Part shown: positions 22,931 to 31,644 of the stretch, one piece after another
Numbering within the stretch: position 1 is the stretch's first letter
How the letters are laid out: each line of letters starts with the position of its first letter
Assembly: GCA_035317605.1 (NCBI GenBank)
Contig: DATHGT010000216.1
Span: 1-45,232, forward strand
DNA from: DATHGT01 sp035317605
GTDB taxonomy: Bacteria > Methylomirabilota > Methylomirabilia > Rokubacteriales > CSP1-6
DNA length: 45,232 nt
Direction of reading: 5' to 3'
Program-made: the position numbers and the translations under genes
The notes under the pieces: generated by a model
The model's database searches: none
The model's input: the letters and a program-made list of their open reading frames with translations, nothing else
What the model was told of the DNA's origin: nothing

Positions 22931-25282
22931 ATGCGCCTGGCCATCAACGTCCGGCCGTTGGTCACCGGCAAGATCGGAGGCATGGAGACCTACGTCCGGA
23001 ACATCGTGACGCGGCTCGCCCAGCGGAAAGACATCGACGAGATTTGCCTGCTCACCAGCGCCGAGAGCCACGGCGCGCTCGACGTGGCGAGCGAGCGGGT
23101 GCACGAAGTCCTCATCGCCGACGACGACCCCGGGACCCGGATCTCGCGCGAGCTCCTGCGCCGGCACAGCGACATCCTGTTCTGCCCCCTCATCGACCTG
23201 GAGCCGCGCGGCTCCTCGCTGCCCTCGCTGGTGACCATCCCGGATCTCCAGCACGAGAGCCATCCCGAGCTGTTCGACGCGCGGACGCTGGCCTGGCGGC
23301 GCTCCGCCTACGGCGCCTCGGTGGCCTCGGCCGACGTGGTGTTCACGATCTCGAAGCACTCGCGCGACTCCATCTGCGGGACCTATCACGTGGACCCTCA
23401 AAAGGTGATCGAGGTCCCCCTCGACGTCGACGAGGTCTTCCGGGGCCCCATCGACTACGCCACCGACCAGGCCGTGCGCGAGCGCTATGGCCTGCCCGCG
23501 GCCTACGTCTTCTATCCGGCCATCACGTGGCACCACAAGAACCACGTGAGGCTCCTGGAGGCGATCCAGCGCTTCAACGCCGGCGGCCATCCCCCGCTGG
23601 CGCTGGTCCTGTGCGGGGGCCGGGGCAGCGGACACCCCGACCTGATGGCGGCGATCGCCAGGCTCGGACTGCGCGACCGCGTCACCATGCTGGAGCGGGT
23701 GCCGGCCCATCACCTACCGTCGCTCTACCGCGGGGCCTTCGCCCTCGTCCTGCCCTCGTTGTTCGAGGGCTTCGGACTCCCCATCCTGGAGGCGTTCCAC
23801 ACGGGATGCCCGGTCGTGTGCTCCGACCGCACGAGCTGCCCCGAGGTCGCCGGAGACGCCGCCGAGTACGTCGACCCGACCGATCCCGGGGACATCGCGG
23901 CGGCCCTCGTCCGCCTCACCGAGAAGCCGGGGCGTCGCGACGAGCTGGTGAAGCAAGGCCACCGGCGGGCCGGGCTCTTCTCGTGGGCGGAAGCCGAGCG
24001 GGTGACGTTCGAGGCCATGCGGCGCCTGCTGGAGGGCACGCGACGGGCCATCGAGGTCCAGTCCTGGCCGTCGATCACGGTGGTGACGCCCAGCTTCAAC
24101 CAGGCCCAGTTCATCGGCGGCACCATCGAGAGCGTGCTGGGCCAGAAGTATCCGCACCTCGAGTACGTGGTCGTGGACGGGGGCTCCACCGACGGCACCG
24201 TGGACCTGCTCCGGAGCTACGACGGGCGGCTCCGCTGGCTCTCGGAGCCGGACCAGGGCCAGGGCGACGCCGTCAACAAGGGGGTGCGCCTCGGCCACGG
24301 CGACATCATCGGGTGGCTGAATTCCGACGACACCTATTGGCCGGGCGCGCTCGAGCACGCCGCGCTCACCTTCCGCCGGCGCGGGCAGGCCGCCGTGGTG
24401 TACGGCGACGCCAACCACGTCCTGGAGGACGGCAGCCTCTACGGCCCCTATCCGACCGCGTCGTTCGACTACTCGGGACTGGCCGAGCGCTGCTTCATCT
24501 GCCAGCCGGCCGCGTTCATCCGCCGGCAGGCCTTCGACGAGGTGGGCGGTCTCGACATCGGCCTCGCCTACTGCATGGACTACGACCTGTGGATCCGGCT
24601 CGGGCGTGGGCACTCGCTCGTGTATCTGCCCGCGGTCCTCGCCAACTCCCGGCTGCACAAGGACGCCAAGACCCTGGCCCGGCGCCGGCACGTCTACCGG
24701 GAGATCCTGCGCACCGTCAGCCGCCACTATGGGTACGTCCCGTACCTGTGGGTCCACAAGTACACCAACTATCTGCTCCGTCGATCGAAGGACCAGATCT
24801 TCGAGGCGCACGCCTCCACCCTCCCCGTGTTTCTCACCACGCTGGTCCTCGGCGTCCTCGGCAACCGTCGTCATCCCGGCTCGACGTCCCGCTTCCTCGC
24901 CGACGCCGCGCGGCGCGTCGGTTACCGGCTGCGCCTGCCGTCGGTGACGTTCCAGGGTCGCTGGGCGGACGGCTGGATCTCGCGACGGTACGTGACCACG
25001 GTCGAGCTGAGGCCGGGCGCCGAGCGCCTGACCATTCGGGGCCGTCACCACATGCCGGCGGCGCCGCCGCTGCGGCTCGAGATTCTCGTCAACAATCGGC
25101 TGGCCGGGGAGCACGTGCTCCAGGCGCCGGGGCCGTTCGAGGTCGAGGTGCCCGCCCCGCACCGCCGGGGCGGCACCGTGCTCGTCGCCATCATCACCGA
25201 TCGCGGCTTCCGCCCGCTGTGGCACGGCATGCGCGACACCCGGCTGCTGTCCTGCGTGATCGACGAGGTGCGGGAAGCATGA
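22931..25282 (+). CDS. Bifunctional glycosyltransferase, GT4-GT2 fusion with C-terminal beta-sandwich
   Basis: This 783-residue protein has three parts. Residues 1-372 are a GT-B GT4 enzyme with the retaining-transferase motif PSLFEGFGLPILEAFHTG (E279, E287) and the donor loop AITWHHKNH. Residues about 380-600 are a GT-A GT2 enzyme with VVDGGSTDGT (D416) and the metal motif NSDDTYW (466-467), plus FICQPAAF and YCMDYDLWIRLG. Residues about 665-783 form a beta-rich domain containing GRWADGWISRRY, shared with two other transferases here. Fusion of two transferases suggests sequential addition of two sugars, or repeated synthesis of a disaccharide unit. It starts 10 nt after the methyltransferase. 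Confidence 0.88.
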   Translation: MRLAINVRPLVTGKIGGMETYVRNIVTRLAQRKDIDEICLLTSAESHGALDVASERVHEVLIADDDPGTRISRELLRRHSDILFCPLIDLEPRGSSLPSLVTIPDLQHESHPELFDARTLAWRRSAYGASVASADVVFTISKHSRDSICGTYHVDPQKVIEVPLDVDEVFRGPIDYATDQAVRERYGLPAAYVFYPAITWHHKNHVRLLEAIQRFNAGGHPPLALVLCGGRGSGHPDLMAAIARLGLRDRVTMLERVPAHHLPSLYRGAFALVLPSLFEGFGLPILEAFHTGCPVVCSDRTSCPEVAGDAAEYVDPTDPGDIAAALVRLTEKPGRRDELVKQGHRRAGLFSWAEAERVTFEAMRRLLEGTRRAIEVQSWPSITVVTPSFNQAQFIGGTIESVLGQKYPHLEYVVVDGGSTDGTVDLLRSYDGRLRWLSEPDQGQGDAVNKGVRLGHGDIIGWLNSDDTYWPGALEHAALTFRRRGQAAVVYGDANHVLEDGSLYGPYPTASFDYSGLAERCFICQPAAFIRRQAFDEVGGLDIGLAYCMDYDLWIRLGRGHSLVYLPAVLANSRLHKDAKTLARRRHVYREILRTVSRHYGYVPYLWVHKYTNYLLRRSKDQIFEAHASTLPVFLTTLVLGVLGNRRHPGSTSRFLADAARRVGYRLRLPSVTFQGRWADGWISRRYVTTVELRPGAERLTIRGRHHMPAAPPLRLEILVNNRLAGEHVLQAPGPFEVEVPAPHRRGGTVLVAIITDRGFRPLWHGMRDTRLLSCVIDEVREA

Positions 25283-26475
25283 CCACGCTGCCCCTCGTCA
25301 CCATCGTCACGCCCTCGCTCAACCAGGGCCGGTGGATCGGCGAGACCATCGACAGCGTGCTCGGCCAGCAGTACGAGCGCCTCGAGTACGTGGTCCTCGA
25401 CGGGGGCTCGCGCGACGACACCCTCGACGTGCTCCGCCGGTACGGCGACCGGCTCACCTGGACGTCCGGTCCCGACGGCGGCCAGTCGGCGGCCATCAAC
25501 AAGGGGTTCCGGACCGCCCGCGGCGAGATCGTGGCCTGGCTCAACGCCGACGACACGTATCTGCCCGGGGCCATCAGCGCCGCGGTGGAGCACTTCATGA
25601 ACCACCCGGAGTGCGCCATGGTCTACGGGGAAGGGTATCGGATCGACGAGAACGGCCGGCTCATCGGACGCTTTCCGGCCACCGAGCCGCCGAATCTGTG
25701 GAAGCTCGCGTACCTGAGCGACTACATCCTCCAGCAGAGCGTCTTCATGCGGCGGCACGCGGTGGAGGCCGTGGGATTCCTGGACGAGACCCTGCACTGG
25801 GCGATGGATTGGGACCTCTTCCTGAAGATCGGCCGGCGGTTCCGGATCGATTACCTGCCCGTGTACCTGGGCAACATCCGGGAGCATCGTTCGGCGAAGA
25901 CCGCGTCGGGCGGGCGGCGGCGGCTCGCCGAGCTGGCGCAGGTCATGCGGCGGCACGGAAACCGGCGCTACCCCCCCGGCCTGTTCACCTACGGCATCGA
26001 CACCTACGTGAGCGGTCTGTTCCGGGCCGTGGATCGACTCCCGCCGCGGCTGGCCGCCATGATCCGCCGTCGGCGGTGGCTCATCGAGGGACCGGCCTAC
26101 CGGCTGGTCGATCGTCTCCTCACCCACTCCCAGGGCGTCTATACCGATACGTGGCTGGGGGCGCGCGCCCACATGCTGCTGGTCGGGTCGGCCCGCATGG
26201 CCACGATCCGGGTGGTGGGCATGCGACCGGCGCTGCCCGGGATGGCCGAGGAGGTGCGCATCGAGGTCCGCGCGGAGGGCGTCTCGCTCGGCACCCAAAC
26301 CGTGGTCGGCCCCGGCGACTTCGATCTGGTGTGGGAGGTGCCGGCCGCGCTGCGCACCGACGACCCTCTCAACGTCGAGATCCGCCCTCGGCCCACGTTC
26401 CAGCTCCTGCGGCTGTCGGGCGGTCAGGACCGGCGCACGCTGTCCGTTCAGACCAAGCTGGTGACGCGCGAGTAG
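25279..26475 (+). CDS. GT2 family glycosyltransferase with C-terminal beta-sandwich
   Basis: This 398-residue protein overlaps the previous gene by ATGA. The GT-A domain (1-240) has TIVTPSLNQGRWIGETIDSV, VVLDGGSRDDT and LNADDTYLPG (the DxD-like metal site). The acceptor region reads WAMDWDLFLKIG. Residues about 285-398 form the shared beta-rich module (GVYTDTWLGARAHMLL and DRRTLSVQT). It is a close paralogue of the GT2 half of the preceding protein and of the enzyme at 29573. Donor and acceptor are unknown. Confidence 0.88.
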   Translation: MTTLPLVTIVTPSLNQGRWIGETIDSVLGQQYERLEYVVLDGGSRDDTLDVLRRYGDRLTWTSGPDGGQSAAINKGFRTARGEIVAWLNADDTYLPGAISAAVEHFMNHPECAMVYGEGYRIDENGRLIGRFPATEPPNLWKLAYLSDYILQQSVFMRRHAVEAVGFLDETLHWAMDWDLFLKIGRRFRIDYLPVYLGNIREHRSAKTASGGRRRLAELAQVMRRHGNRRYPPGLFTYGIDTYVSGLFRAVDRLPPRLAAMIRRRRWLIEGPAYRLVDRLLTHSQGVYTDTWLGARAHMLLVGSARMATIRVVGMRPALPGMAEEVRIEVRAEGVSLGTQTVVGPGDFDLVWEVPAALRTDDPLNVEIRPRPTFQLLRLSGGQDRRTLSVQTKLVTRE

Positions 26476-26479
26476 CGCG

Positions 26480-27172
26480 TCAGCCCCGGAACCGGAACAC
26501 CAGCATCCGCCACAACGCGACGACACCGTCGCGCCAGTCGATCTTCTTGCCTTCGGCGTAGGTGCGCCCGTGATAGGAGATCGGCACTTCGTAGATCCTC
26601 GCGCCCAGTCTCGCCGACTTGATCACCAGCTCGGGCTCGATGTCGAAGCGGTTGGCGCGCAGGCGAAGCTGCTTGAGGACGGGCGTGCGGAACACCTTGT
26701 AGCCGACCTCCATGTCGTGCAGGTTGAGGTCGGTGAGGAGGTTGCAGATCGTGGTGAGGAGCCGGTTGGCCATGAAGTGGCGGTAGTACAGCACCCGGTG
26801 CTCGCCGCCGTGGAAGCGGTTGCCGAAGACGATGTCGGCCCGCCCCTCGAGGATCGGCCGCAGGAGGGCCGGATAGTCCCGCGGATCGTATTCCAGGTCC
26901 GCGTCCTGGATGATCGTGATCTCGCCGGTGACCCGCTCGATGCCCCGTCGGATGGCCGCGCCTTTGCCCCGGTTGCGGTCCTGGAGCACGATGCGTATGT
27001 CCTCGCGCGTCCGGCCGTGCTGGGCCAGGAGCTCGCGGGTGCCGTCGGTGGAGCCGTCGTCGACCACGATCAGCTCGAGGGCGCCGTCGACCGGGGCCTT
27101 CCGGACGCGCTCGATGATCTCCACGATGGTCGCCGCCTCGTTGAACACCGGCATGATGATCGACAGTTTCAC
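26480..27172 (-). CDS. GT2 glycosyltransferase, polyprenyl-phosphate mannosyl/glucosyltransferase type
   Basis: This 230-residue GT-A enzyme opens MKLSIIMPVFNEAATIVEII, with VVDDGSTDGT, the metal motif QDADLEYDPRDYP and the GNRFHGGEHRVLYYRH segment typical of DPM1-like enzymes. It has no C-terminal membrane anchor. It likely makes a lipid-linked monosaccharide donor for a GT-C transferase, possibly the 705-residue membrane protein at 31645-33762. The GTG start at 27172 has TAGAAT ending 7 nt upstream and no ribosome binding site. It is the only leftward gene in this part of the locus and is divergent from wzm. Confidence 0.9.
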   Translation of the reverse strand: MKLSIIMPVFNEAATIVEIIERVRKAPVDGALELIVVDDGSTDGTRELLAQHGRTREDIRIVLQDRNRGKGAAIRRGIERVTGEITIIQDADLEYDPRDYPALLRPILEGRADIVFGNRFHGGEHRVLYYRHFMANRLLTTICNLLTDLNLHDMEVGYKVFRTPVLKQLRLRANRFDIEPELVIKSARLGARIYEVPISYHGRTYAEGKKIDWRDGVVALWRMLVFRFRG

Positions 27173-27179
27173 GCTCCGG

Positions 27180-27185
27180 ATTCTA
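27180..27185 (-). promoter_or_regulatory. -10-like TAGAAT 7 nt before GTG 27172
   Basis: TAGAAT reads leftward and ends 7 nt before the GT2 start. No Shine-Dalgarno sequence is present; a leaderless transcript is predicted. Confidence 0.5.
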
Positions 27186-27192
27186 TCAACAA

Positions 27193-27413
27193 GATGGGGG
27201 GCCCCTCCGGCTCCCCCCATACCCCCCCACCGCGCGGGGTGAATCGTCGCGTACCCCTCTGGACGCGCATTCCGCCTCACGCGATGGGGTGCCCCCTGCG
27301 GCTCCCCCCATACCCCCCCCGCCGCGCGGGGTGAATCGCGGCGTACCCCCTGGACGCTGCATTTCGCCTCGCGCGTTGGGGGGGTATGGGGGGAGCCGCA
27401 GGGGCCCCCCATT
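27193..27413. repeat. Two direct 90-bp GC repeats plus a 38-bp inverted copy between divergent genes
   Basis: Copy A starts at 27193 (GATGGGG) and copy B at 27283, an exact 90-bp period. Both carry GGCTCCCCCCATACCCCCC and GCGCGGGGTGAATCG. A third partial copy at 27376-27413 is inverted (starting TTGGGGGGGTATGGGG) and can pair with the start of A or B to form a long hairpin. The runs of six or more G/C give strong strand asymmetry. The element fills most of the 263-bp gap between the GT2 gene and wzm, and nothing else was found there. Confidence 0.9.
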
Positions 27414-27422
27414 CCAAACAGC

Positions 27423-27428
27423 TATAAT
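27423..27428 (+). promoter_or_regulatory. Consensus -10 TATAAT 7 nt before the wzm GTG
   Basis: A perfect TATAAT ends 7 nt before GTG 27436, so the transcript would begin at or next to the start codon. No good -35 is seen at 27400-27405, which lies in the G/C run of the inverted repeat copy. Confidence 0.6.
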
Positions 27429-27435
27429 CGGCGGC

Positions 27436-28221
27436 GTGGTCGTCAATCTCTGGCGGTATCGGTCCTTCATTCTCCGCAACGCCGCGAGCGACATCCGCTA
27501 CCGTTACGCGGGCTCGGCGGCCGGCATTCTCTGGCACGTCATCAACCCGCTCGCCCAGATCCTCATCTACACGCTGGTCTTCTCGCAGCTCATGGAGCTG
27601 CGCCTGCCGGGAACGGTGGCGGTGGGGGCCTTCGCGCTCTATCTCTGCGCCGGTATCCTGCCCTGGACGGCCTTCTCCGACTGCGTGCTCCGCGGCGCCA
27701 ACGCGTTCATCGACAACGCGACCTACCTCAAGAAGCTGCCGATCCCCGAGCAGGTCTTCGTCGCCCAGAGTGCTACGACCGCGACCCTGTCCCTCGGCGT
27801 GTCGATGGCGCTGTTGTTCGTGGTGAGCCTGGTGACCGGCGGCGTGGTCGGCGCGGCCTGGCTGGGCGTCCCCCTCGTGCTCGTGCTGCTGCAGGGCTTC
27901 GGCTTCGGCCTCGGCCTCATCGGGAGCACGCTGAACGTCTTCCTGCGCGACGTCGGGCAGGCCCTGGCCATCGGGCTTCAGCTCTGGATGTGGGTCACGC
28001 CGATCGTCTACGTCGAGCAGATCCTGCCGGCCCGACTCCAGGCCCTCGTCACCTACAATCCGGCCTATCCCTTCATCGACGCGCTGCACCGCATGGTGGT
28101 GCAGGGCGCGTGGCCGCCGGCGTGGGAGTGGCCGATGATGATCGCGTGGGCGGCCGGCACGCCCCTCGTCGGCTACCTCGTGCTCCGGCGGCTGCGACCG
28201 GAGATCCGCGACGCGATATGA
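27436..28221 (+). CDS. wzm: ABC-2 type polysaccharide exporter permease
   Basis: This 261-residue inner membrane protein has about six hydrophobic segments. Its N-terminal amphipathic stretch ends WHVINPLAQILIYTLVFSQ, as in Wzm/TagG permeases, and the C-terminal loop reads YNPAYPFIDALHRMV. With the adjacent Wzt it exports a completed, undecaprenyl-linked glycan to the periplasm. The GTG start at 27436 is the only fitting start and has TATAAT 7 nt upstream. The stop overlaps the wzt ATG by 4 bp. Confidence 0.93.
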   Translation: MVVNLWRYRSFILRNAASDIRYRYAGSAAGILWHVINPLAQILIYTLVFSQLMELRLPGTVAVGAFALYLCAGILPWTAFSDCVLRGANAFIDNATYLKKLPIPEQVFVAQSATTATLSLGVSMALLFVVSLVTGGVVGAAWLGVPLVLVLLQGFGFGLGLIGSTLNVFLRDVGQALAIGLQLWMWVTPIVYVEQILPARLQALVTYNPAYPFIDALHRMVVQGAWPPAWEWPMMIAWAAGTPLVGYLVLRRLRPEIRDAI

Positions 28222-29534
28222 CCGAGGTCGTCGTCTCGGTCCGCGACCTCTCGAAACGCTTCAAGCTCTACGCGAACCCCTGGCATCGGGTCGTCGAGTG
28301 GCTCACCCTCGGCCGGGCCCGGTGTCACGAGGACTTCTGGGCCCTCACCGGAATCGGCTTCGAGGTGGCCCGCGGCGAGTGTCTGGGCATCATCGGCGTC
28401 AACGGGGCGGGCAAGTCGACGCTCCTCAAGATCCTCTCGCGCGCCCTGCACCCCACGGGCGGGCGCTTCGAGGTCCGGGGCCGCCTGGTGTCGCTGCTCG
28501 AGCTGGGGACGGGATTTCATCCCGAGCTGACGGGCCGGCAGAACATCTTCCAGAGCGCGCGGCTGCTCGGCTTCCCGGCCGACTACGTGCGGCAGCGGCT
28601 GCCCGCCATCCTCGACTTCGCCCAGATCGGCGAGTTCATCGACCAGCCGGTCAAGCAGTACTCGTCCGGCATGTTCGTGCGGCTGGCCTTCTCGCTATTC
28701 GCCCACGTCGATCCCGACGTCTACATCGTCGACGAGACCCTGGCCGTGGGGGACGTGTTCTTCCAGCAGAAGTGCTTCGAGCGCTTTCGCGAGCTGCGCC
28801 GCCGCGGCTGCACGATCCTGTTCGTGAGCCACGACATGGAGGCCATCACGCACCTCTGCGACCGCGCGATCCTGCTGAGCGGGGGCAAGCTGGTGGCCCA
28901 GGGCGACGCGGCCACGGTCGTGCACGACTACTTCGCGCTGATGGGCCAGACCTTCGCCCCGTCCACGCCGGCGGCCGGGTTCCTCGGCGAGGGCGGGACG
29001 GGCAACCTCACCGAGATTCCGCCCGAGGTCCGGCACCAGCTCCAGCAGATGCTGCCGGCGGAGGCTCACGCGGCCACGGGGACGCGGACGTCGGAGATCG
29101 TCGGCTTCGCGGTCTCCGAGGGGAGCGGGCGGCCGACGTGGAGCATCGTGTCCGGCGAAGCCTTGAAGTTCTGGTACCTGATCGAAGCCAAGACCGCCGT
29201 GGCCGACCTCAACGTGGGCATCCATTTCTACGATCGCCGCGGCATCCTCGTGTACGCGGTGGGCAGCATCAACGCGGGGACCACGCTGCCGCCGCTCCAG
29301 GCGGGCGAGCGCATCCTGTGCGCGATCACCGTGACCCTGGCCGTCCAGCCCGGCGCGTACACGCTGCTGATCCAGACGGGCGGGTTGACCGACGGCAGTC
29401 CCGAGCCCGGCCTGCTGCACGACCGTCTGCAAGGGCTGCCTCCCCTGGTGGTCACGGCCCGGAGCGGCCCCTGGGCCCCCTTCTACGGACTCGCGCGGCT
29501 GCCCACCGACGTCGCCTGGTCGACGGCGTCGTGA
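28218..29534 (+). CDS. wzt: ABC exporter ATPase with carbohydrate-recognition domain
   Basis: This protein has 438 residues. The ATPase (1-245) carries Walker A GVNGAGKST (60-68), a Wzt-style signature QYSSGMFVRLAFSLF and Walker B VYIVDETLAVGD. A linker leads to a C-terminal beta-sandwich (about 285-435; FAVSEGSGRPTWSIVSGE, VGIHFYDRRGILVY) of the Wzt_C type. In E. coli O8/O9a, Wzt_C recognises the modified non-reducing end of the O-antigen, so export depends on termination. Methyltransferase genes lie upstream and downstream in the locus, which supports that model. Confidence 0.93.
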   Translation: MTEVVVSVRDLSKRFKLYANPWHRVVEWLTLGRARCHEDFWALTGIGFEVARGECLGIIGVNGAGKSTLLKILSRALHPTGGRFEVRGRLVSLLELGTGFHPELTGRQNIFQSARLLGFPADYVRQRLPAILDFAQIGEFIDQPVKQYSSGMFVRLAFSLFAHVDPDVYIVDETLAVGDVFFQQKCFERFRELRRRGCTILFVSHDMEAITHLCDRAILLSGGKLVAQGDAATVVHDYFALMGQTFAPSTPAAGFLGEGGTGNLTEIPPEVRHQLQQMLPAEAHAATGTRTSEIVGFAVSEGSGRPTWSIVSGEALKFWYLIEAKTAVADLNVGIHFYDRRGILVYAVGSINAGTTLPPLQAGERILCAITVTLAVQPGAYTLLIQTGGLTDGSPEPGLLHDRLQGLPPLVVTARSGPWAPFYGLARLPTDVAWSTAS

Positions 29535-29572
29535 CGCGGCCCCGTTCCCCTGGCGGGCCGGGCGCCGGCGGC

Positions 29573-30454
29573 ATGAGCGACGCTCCGCTGGTGACCGTGG
29601 TGACGCCGTCGTTCAACCACGGGCGGTTCATCCGCGAGACCATCGAGAGTGTCCTCACCCAGACGTATCCGCGAATCGAGTACCTGGTGATGGACGGCGG
29701 CTCCACCGACGAGACAGTGGACGTCCTCACCTCCTACGGCAACCGTCTGACCTGGATGTCCGAACCCGACGGCGGCCAGACCCAGGCCATCAACAAGGGC
29801 TGGCGGCGCGCGCGCGGCACCATCCTGGCGTACCTGAACTCCGACGACACCTACCTGCCCGGCGCCGTCGAGACCGCGGTCAGGGCCTTCGACGCCCAGC
29901 CCGACGCGGCCGCGGTGTACGGGGAGGGCTATCACGTCGACGAGGCCGGACGGGTGATCGAGCGCTATCCGACGGAGCCGTTCGACATGGCCCGCCTGGC
30001 CCAGACGTGCTTCATCTGCCAGCCCACGGTCTTCCTCCGGCGCGAGGCCGTCGCGCGGGTCGGCTACCTCGACGAATCGCGGCGGTACTGCATGGACTAC
30101 GACCTGTGGATCCGGCTCGGCCAGGCCTCGCGCTTCGTCTACGTGCCGGCGTACCTGGCCACCACGCGGAGGCACGCGGCGAGCGTGACGAGCGCGCTGC
30201 GCGGTCCCGTCCACGCCGAGATCCTGGACACCGTCTACCGCCACTTCGGCCGCGTGTCCTCCCAGTGGGTCTACGGGTACGCGCGCTCGGTGCTGCACGG
30301 CCGCCGGCGGGACGGGGGCGGGGTCGCTTCGGCCTTCGCCCTCCGGCTCGTCGCCGTCAGCCTGCTCACGTTCGCCCGCTATCGTTCATCGATCCCGCGC
30401 GCCGACTGGCGACAGTGGAGCCGCTGGATCCGCGACGCGATGCGCCCGCGCTGA
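29573..30454 (+). CDS. GT2 family glycosyltransferase
   Basis: This 293-residue GT-A enzyme has TVVTPSFNHGRFIRETIESV, VMDGGSTDET, YLNSDDTYLPG, FICQPTVFLRREAV and YCMDYDLWIRLG. It is close to the GT2 half of the protein at 22931, and the three such enzymes look like a local duplication series. It lacks the beta-sandwich tail of its paralogues. ATG 29573 matches the family start; an in-frame GTG at 29531 overlapping the wzt stop (GTGA) would add 14 residues and cannot be excluded. Confidence 0.87.
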   Translation: MSDAPLVTVVTPSFNHGRFIRETIESVLTQTYPRIEYLVMDGGSTDETVDVLTSYGNRLTWMSEPDGGQTQAINKGWRRARGTILAYLNSDDTYLPGAVETAVRAFDAQPDAAAVYGEGYHVDEAGRVIERYPTEPFDMARLAQTCFICQPTVFLRREAVARVGYLDESRRYCMDYDLWIRLGQASRFVYVPAYLATTRRHAASVTSALRGPVHAEILDTVYRHFGRVSSQWVYGYARSVLHGRRRDGGGVASAFALRLVAVSLLTFARYRSSIPRADWRQWSRWIRDAMRPR

Positions 30455-30466
30455 ACGCGCGCCGCC

Positions 30467-31606
30467 ATGCGCATCGCCTACGACGGCATTCCGCTCATCG
30501 GCGATCGGTTCGGGATCGGCCACTACACCCACCACATCATTCGGGCCGTGGCCCGCGCCTCCCTCCAGGCGCGGTGCGTGGTGGTCTATCCGTGGCCCGT
30601 GAACCCGCTCCGTCCCTTCACCCCCGATCCCTTCGAGGAGGCCAACGTCGAGGTGCCCGCGCCGGACTTCCCCACGCGCCTGCGCCGGCGGGTGCGCGAG
30701 AAGCTCGGAATCCCCGCCCCCCTGGAGGCCCTGATCGGGCCGGTCGACGTCTTCCACGCCACCAACTACCTGCTGACCCACCCCGTGCAGCGGGCCAAGC
30801 GCGTGGTCTCCATCCACGACCTGACGCTGATCCTCTCGCCGCAGTGGCATCCGGCCGGGCGGCTGCACGACATGAGCACGGGACTGCGCGCCTCGGCCGG
30901 GGCGGCGGACCGGATCATCGTGCCCTCGCAGGCGACCAAGCGCGACATCGTCGAGCACCTGCGCATCGACGCCGAGCGCGTGACCGTGGTGCCCCTGGCC
31001 GTCGATCCGTCGTTCCGGCCGCTTCCCGAGGCCGAGACGCGGGCGGCGCTGGCTCCGCTCGGGCTCAGCCCCGGGTCATACCTGTTGTTCCTCGGCACGG
31101 TGGAGCCGCGGAAGAACCTCGGCCGGCTGCTCGACGCGGTGGTGACGCTGGGGGGTGAGGTCGGCCCGCTCGTGCTCGCGGGCGCCGACGGCTGGGGCAA
31201 CGACGAGCTGCGCCCGCGCCTGGCCGAGCTCGAGCGGAGCGGACGGCTCCGCCGGCTGGGGTACGTGCCGGCGTCGCTGCGCGTGCCCCTGCTGTGCGGG
31301 GCGCGGGCGTTCGTCTTTCCGTCGCTCTACGAGGGCTTCGGCTGGCCTCCGCTCGAGGCCATGGCGTGCGGGACACCGGTGGTCACCTCCAACGTCTCGG
31401 CGCTGCCCGAGGTCGTCGGCGACGCGGCCCTGACGATCGATCCCCTCGACGTCGAGGCCCTGGCCGCCGCGATCCGGCGATTGTGGGACGACGAGGCCTT
31501 GCGCGACACGCTGCGCGCGCGCGGCCTGGAGCGGGCGCGGCGGTTCACCTGGGAAGTCACCGCGCGCCTGACCCTCGACGTCTACGCCGGCGTGTTGCGG
31601 TCCTGA
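30467..31606 (+). CDS. GT4 family glycosyltransferase (mannosyltransferase-like)
   Basis: This 379-residue GT-B enzyme has MRIAYDGIPLIGDRFGIGHYT at the N-terminus (donor-side glycine loop), VFHATNYLL, SIHDLTLI, GTVEPRKNLGRLL and the C-terminal retaining motif PSLYEGFGWPPLEAMACG with SALPEVVGDA. These features match the mannosyl-/rhamnosyltransferase group of GT4. The start ATG lies 12 nt after the preceding stop. It ends the wzm-wzt-GT2-GT4 operon, tail to tail with the membrane protein gene. Confidence 0.9.
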   Translation: MRIAYDGIPLIGDRFGIGHYTHHIIRAVARASLQARCVVVYPWPVNPLRPFTPDPFEEANVEVPAPDFPTRLRRRVREKLGIPAPLEALIGPVDVFHATNYLLTHPVQRAKRVVSIHDLTLILSPQWHPAGRLHDMSTGLRASAGAADRIIVPSQATKRDIVEHLRIDAERVTVVPLAVDPSFRPLPEAETRAALAPLGLSPGSYLLFLGTVEPRKNLGRLLDAVVTLGGEVGPLVLAGADGWGNDELRPRLAELERSGRLRRLGYVPASLRVPLLCGARAFVFPSLYEGFGWPPLEAMACGTPVVTSNVSALPEVVGDAALTIDPLDVEALAAAIRRLWDDEALRDTLRARGLERARRFTWEVTARLTLDVYAGVLRS

Positions 31607-31644
31607 GGGTCGGCTTCGGCGACCAGGCCCGCGCCCGTCGTGGG

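Noticed and set aside
18844..22983. Very long leftward open frame (about 1,380 codons) opposite fcl, SGNH and methyltransferase genes
   Set aside because: It is Arg/Pro/Gly/Glu-rich with no domain, and the repeats it shows are the antisense of the 63-bp repeats; high GC leaves such frames open.
27193..27413. CRISPR array
   Set aside because: Only two direct units of 90 bp with no regular spacers and one inverted copy; not CRISPR architecture.
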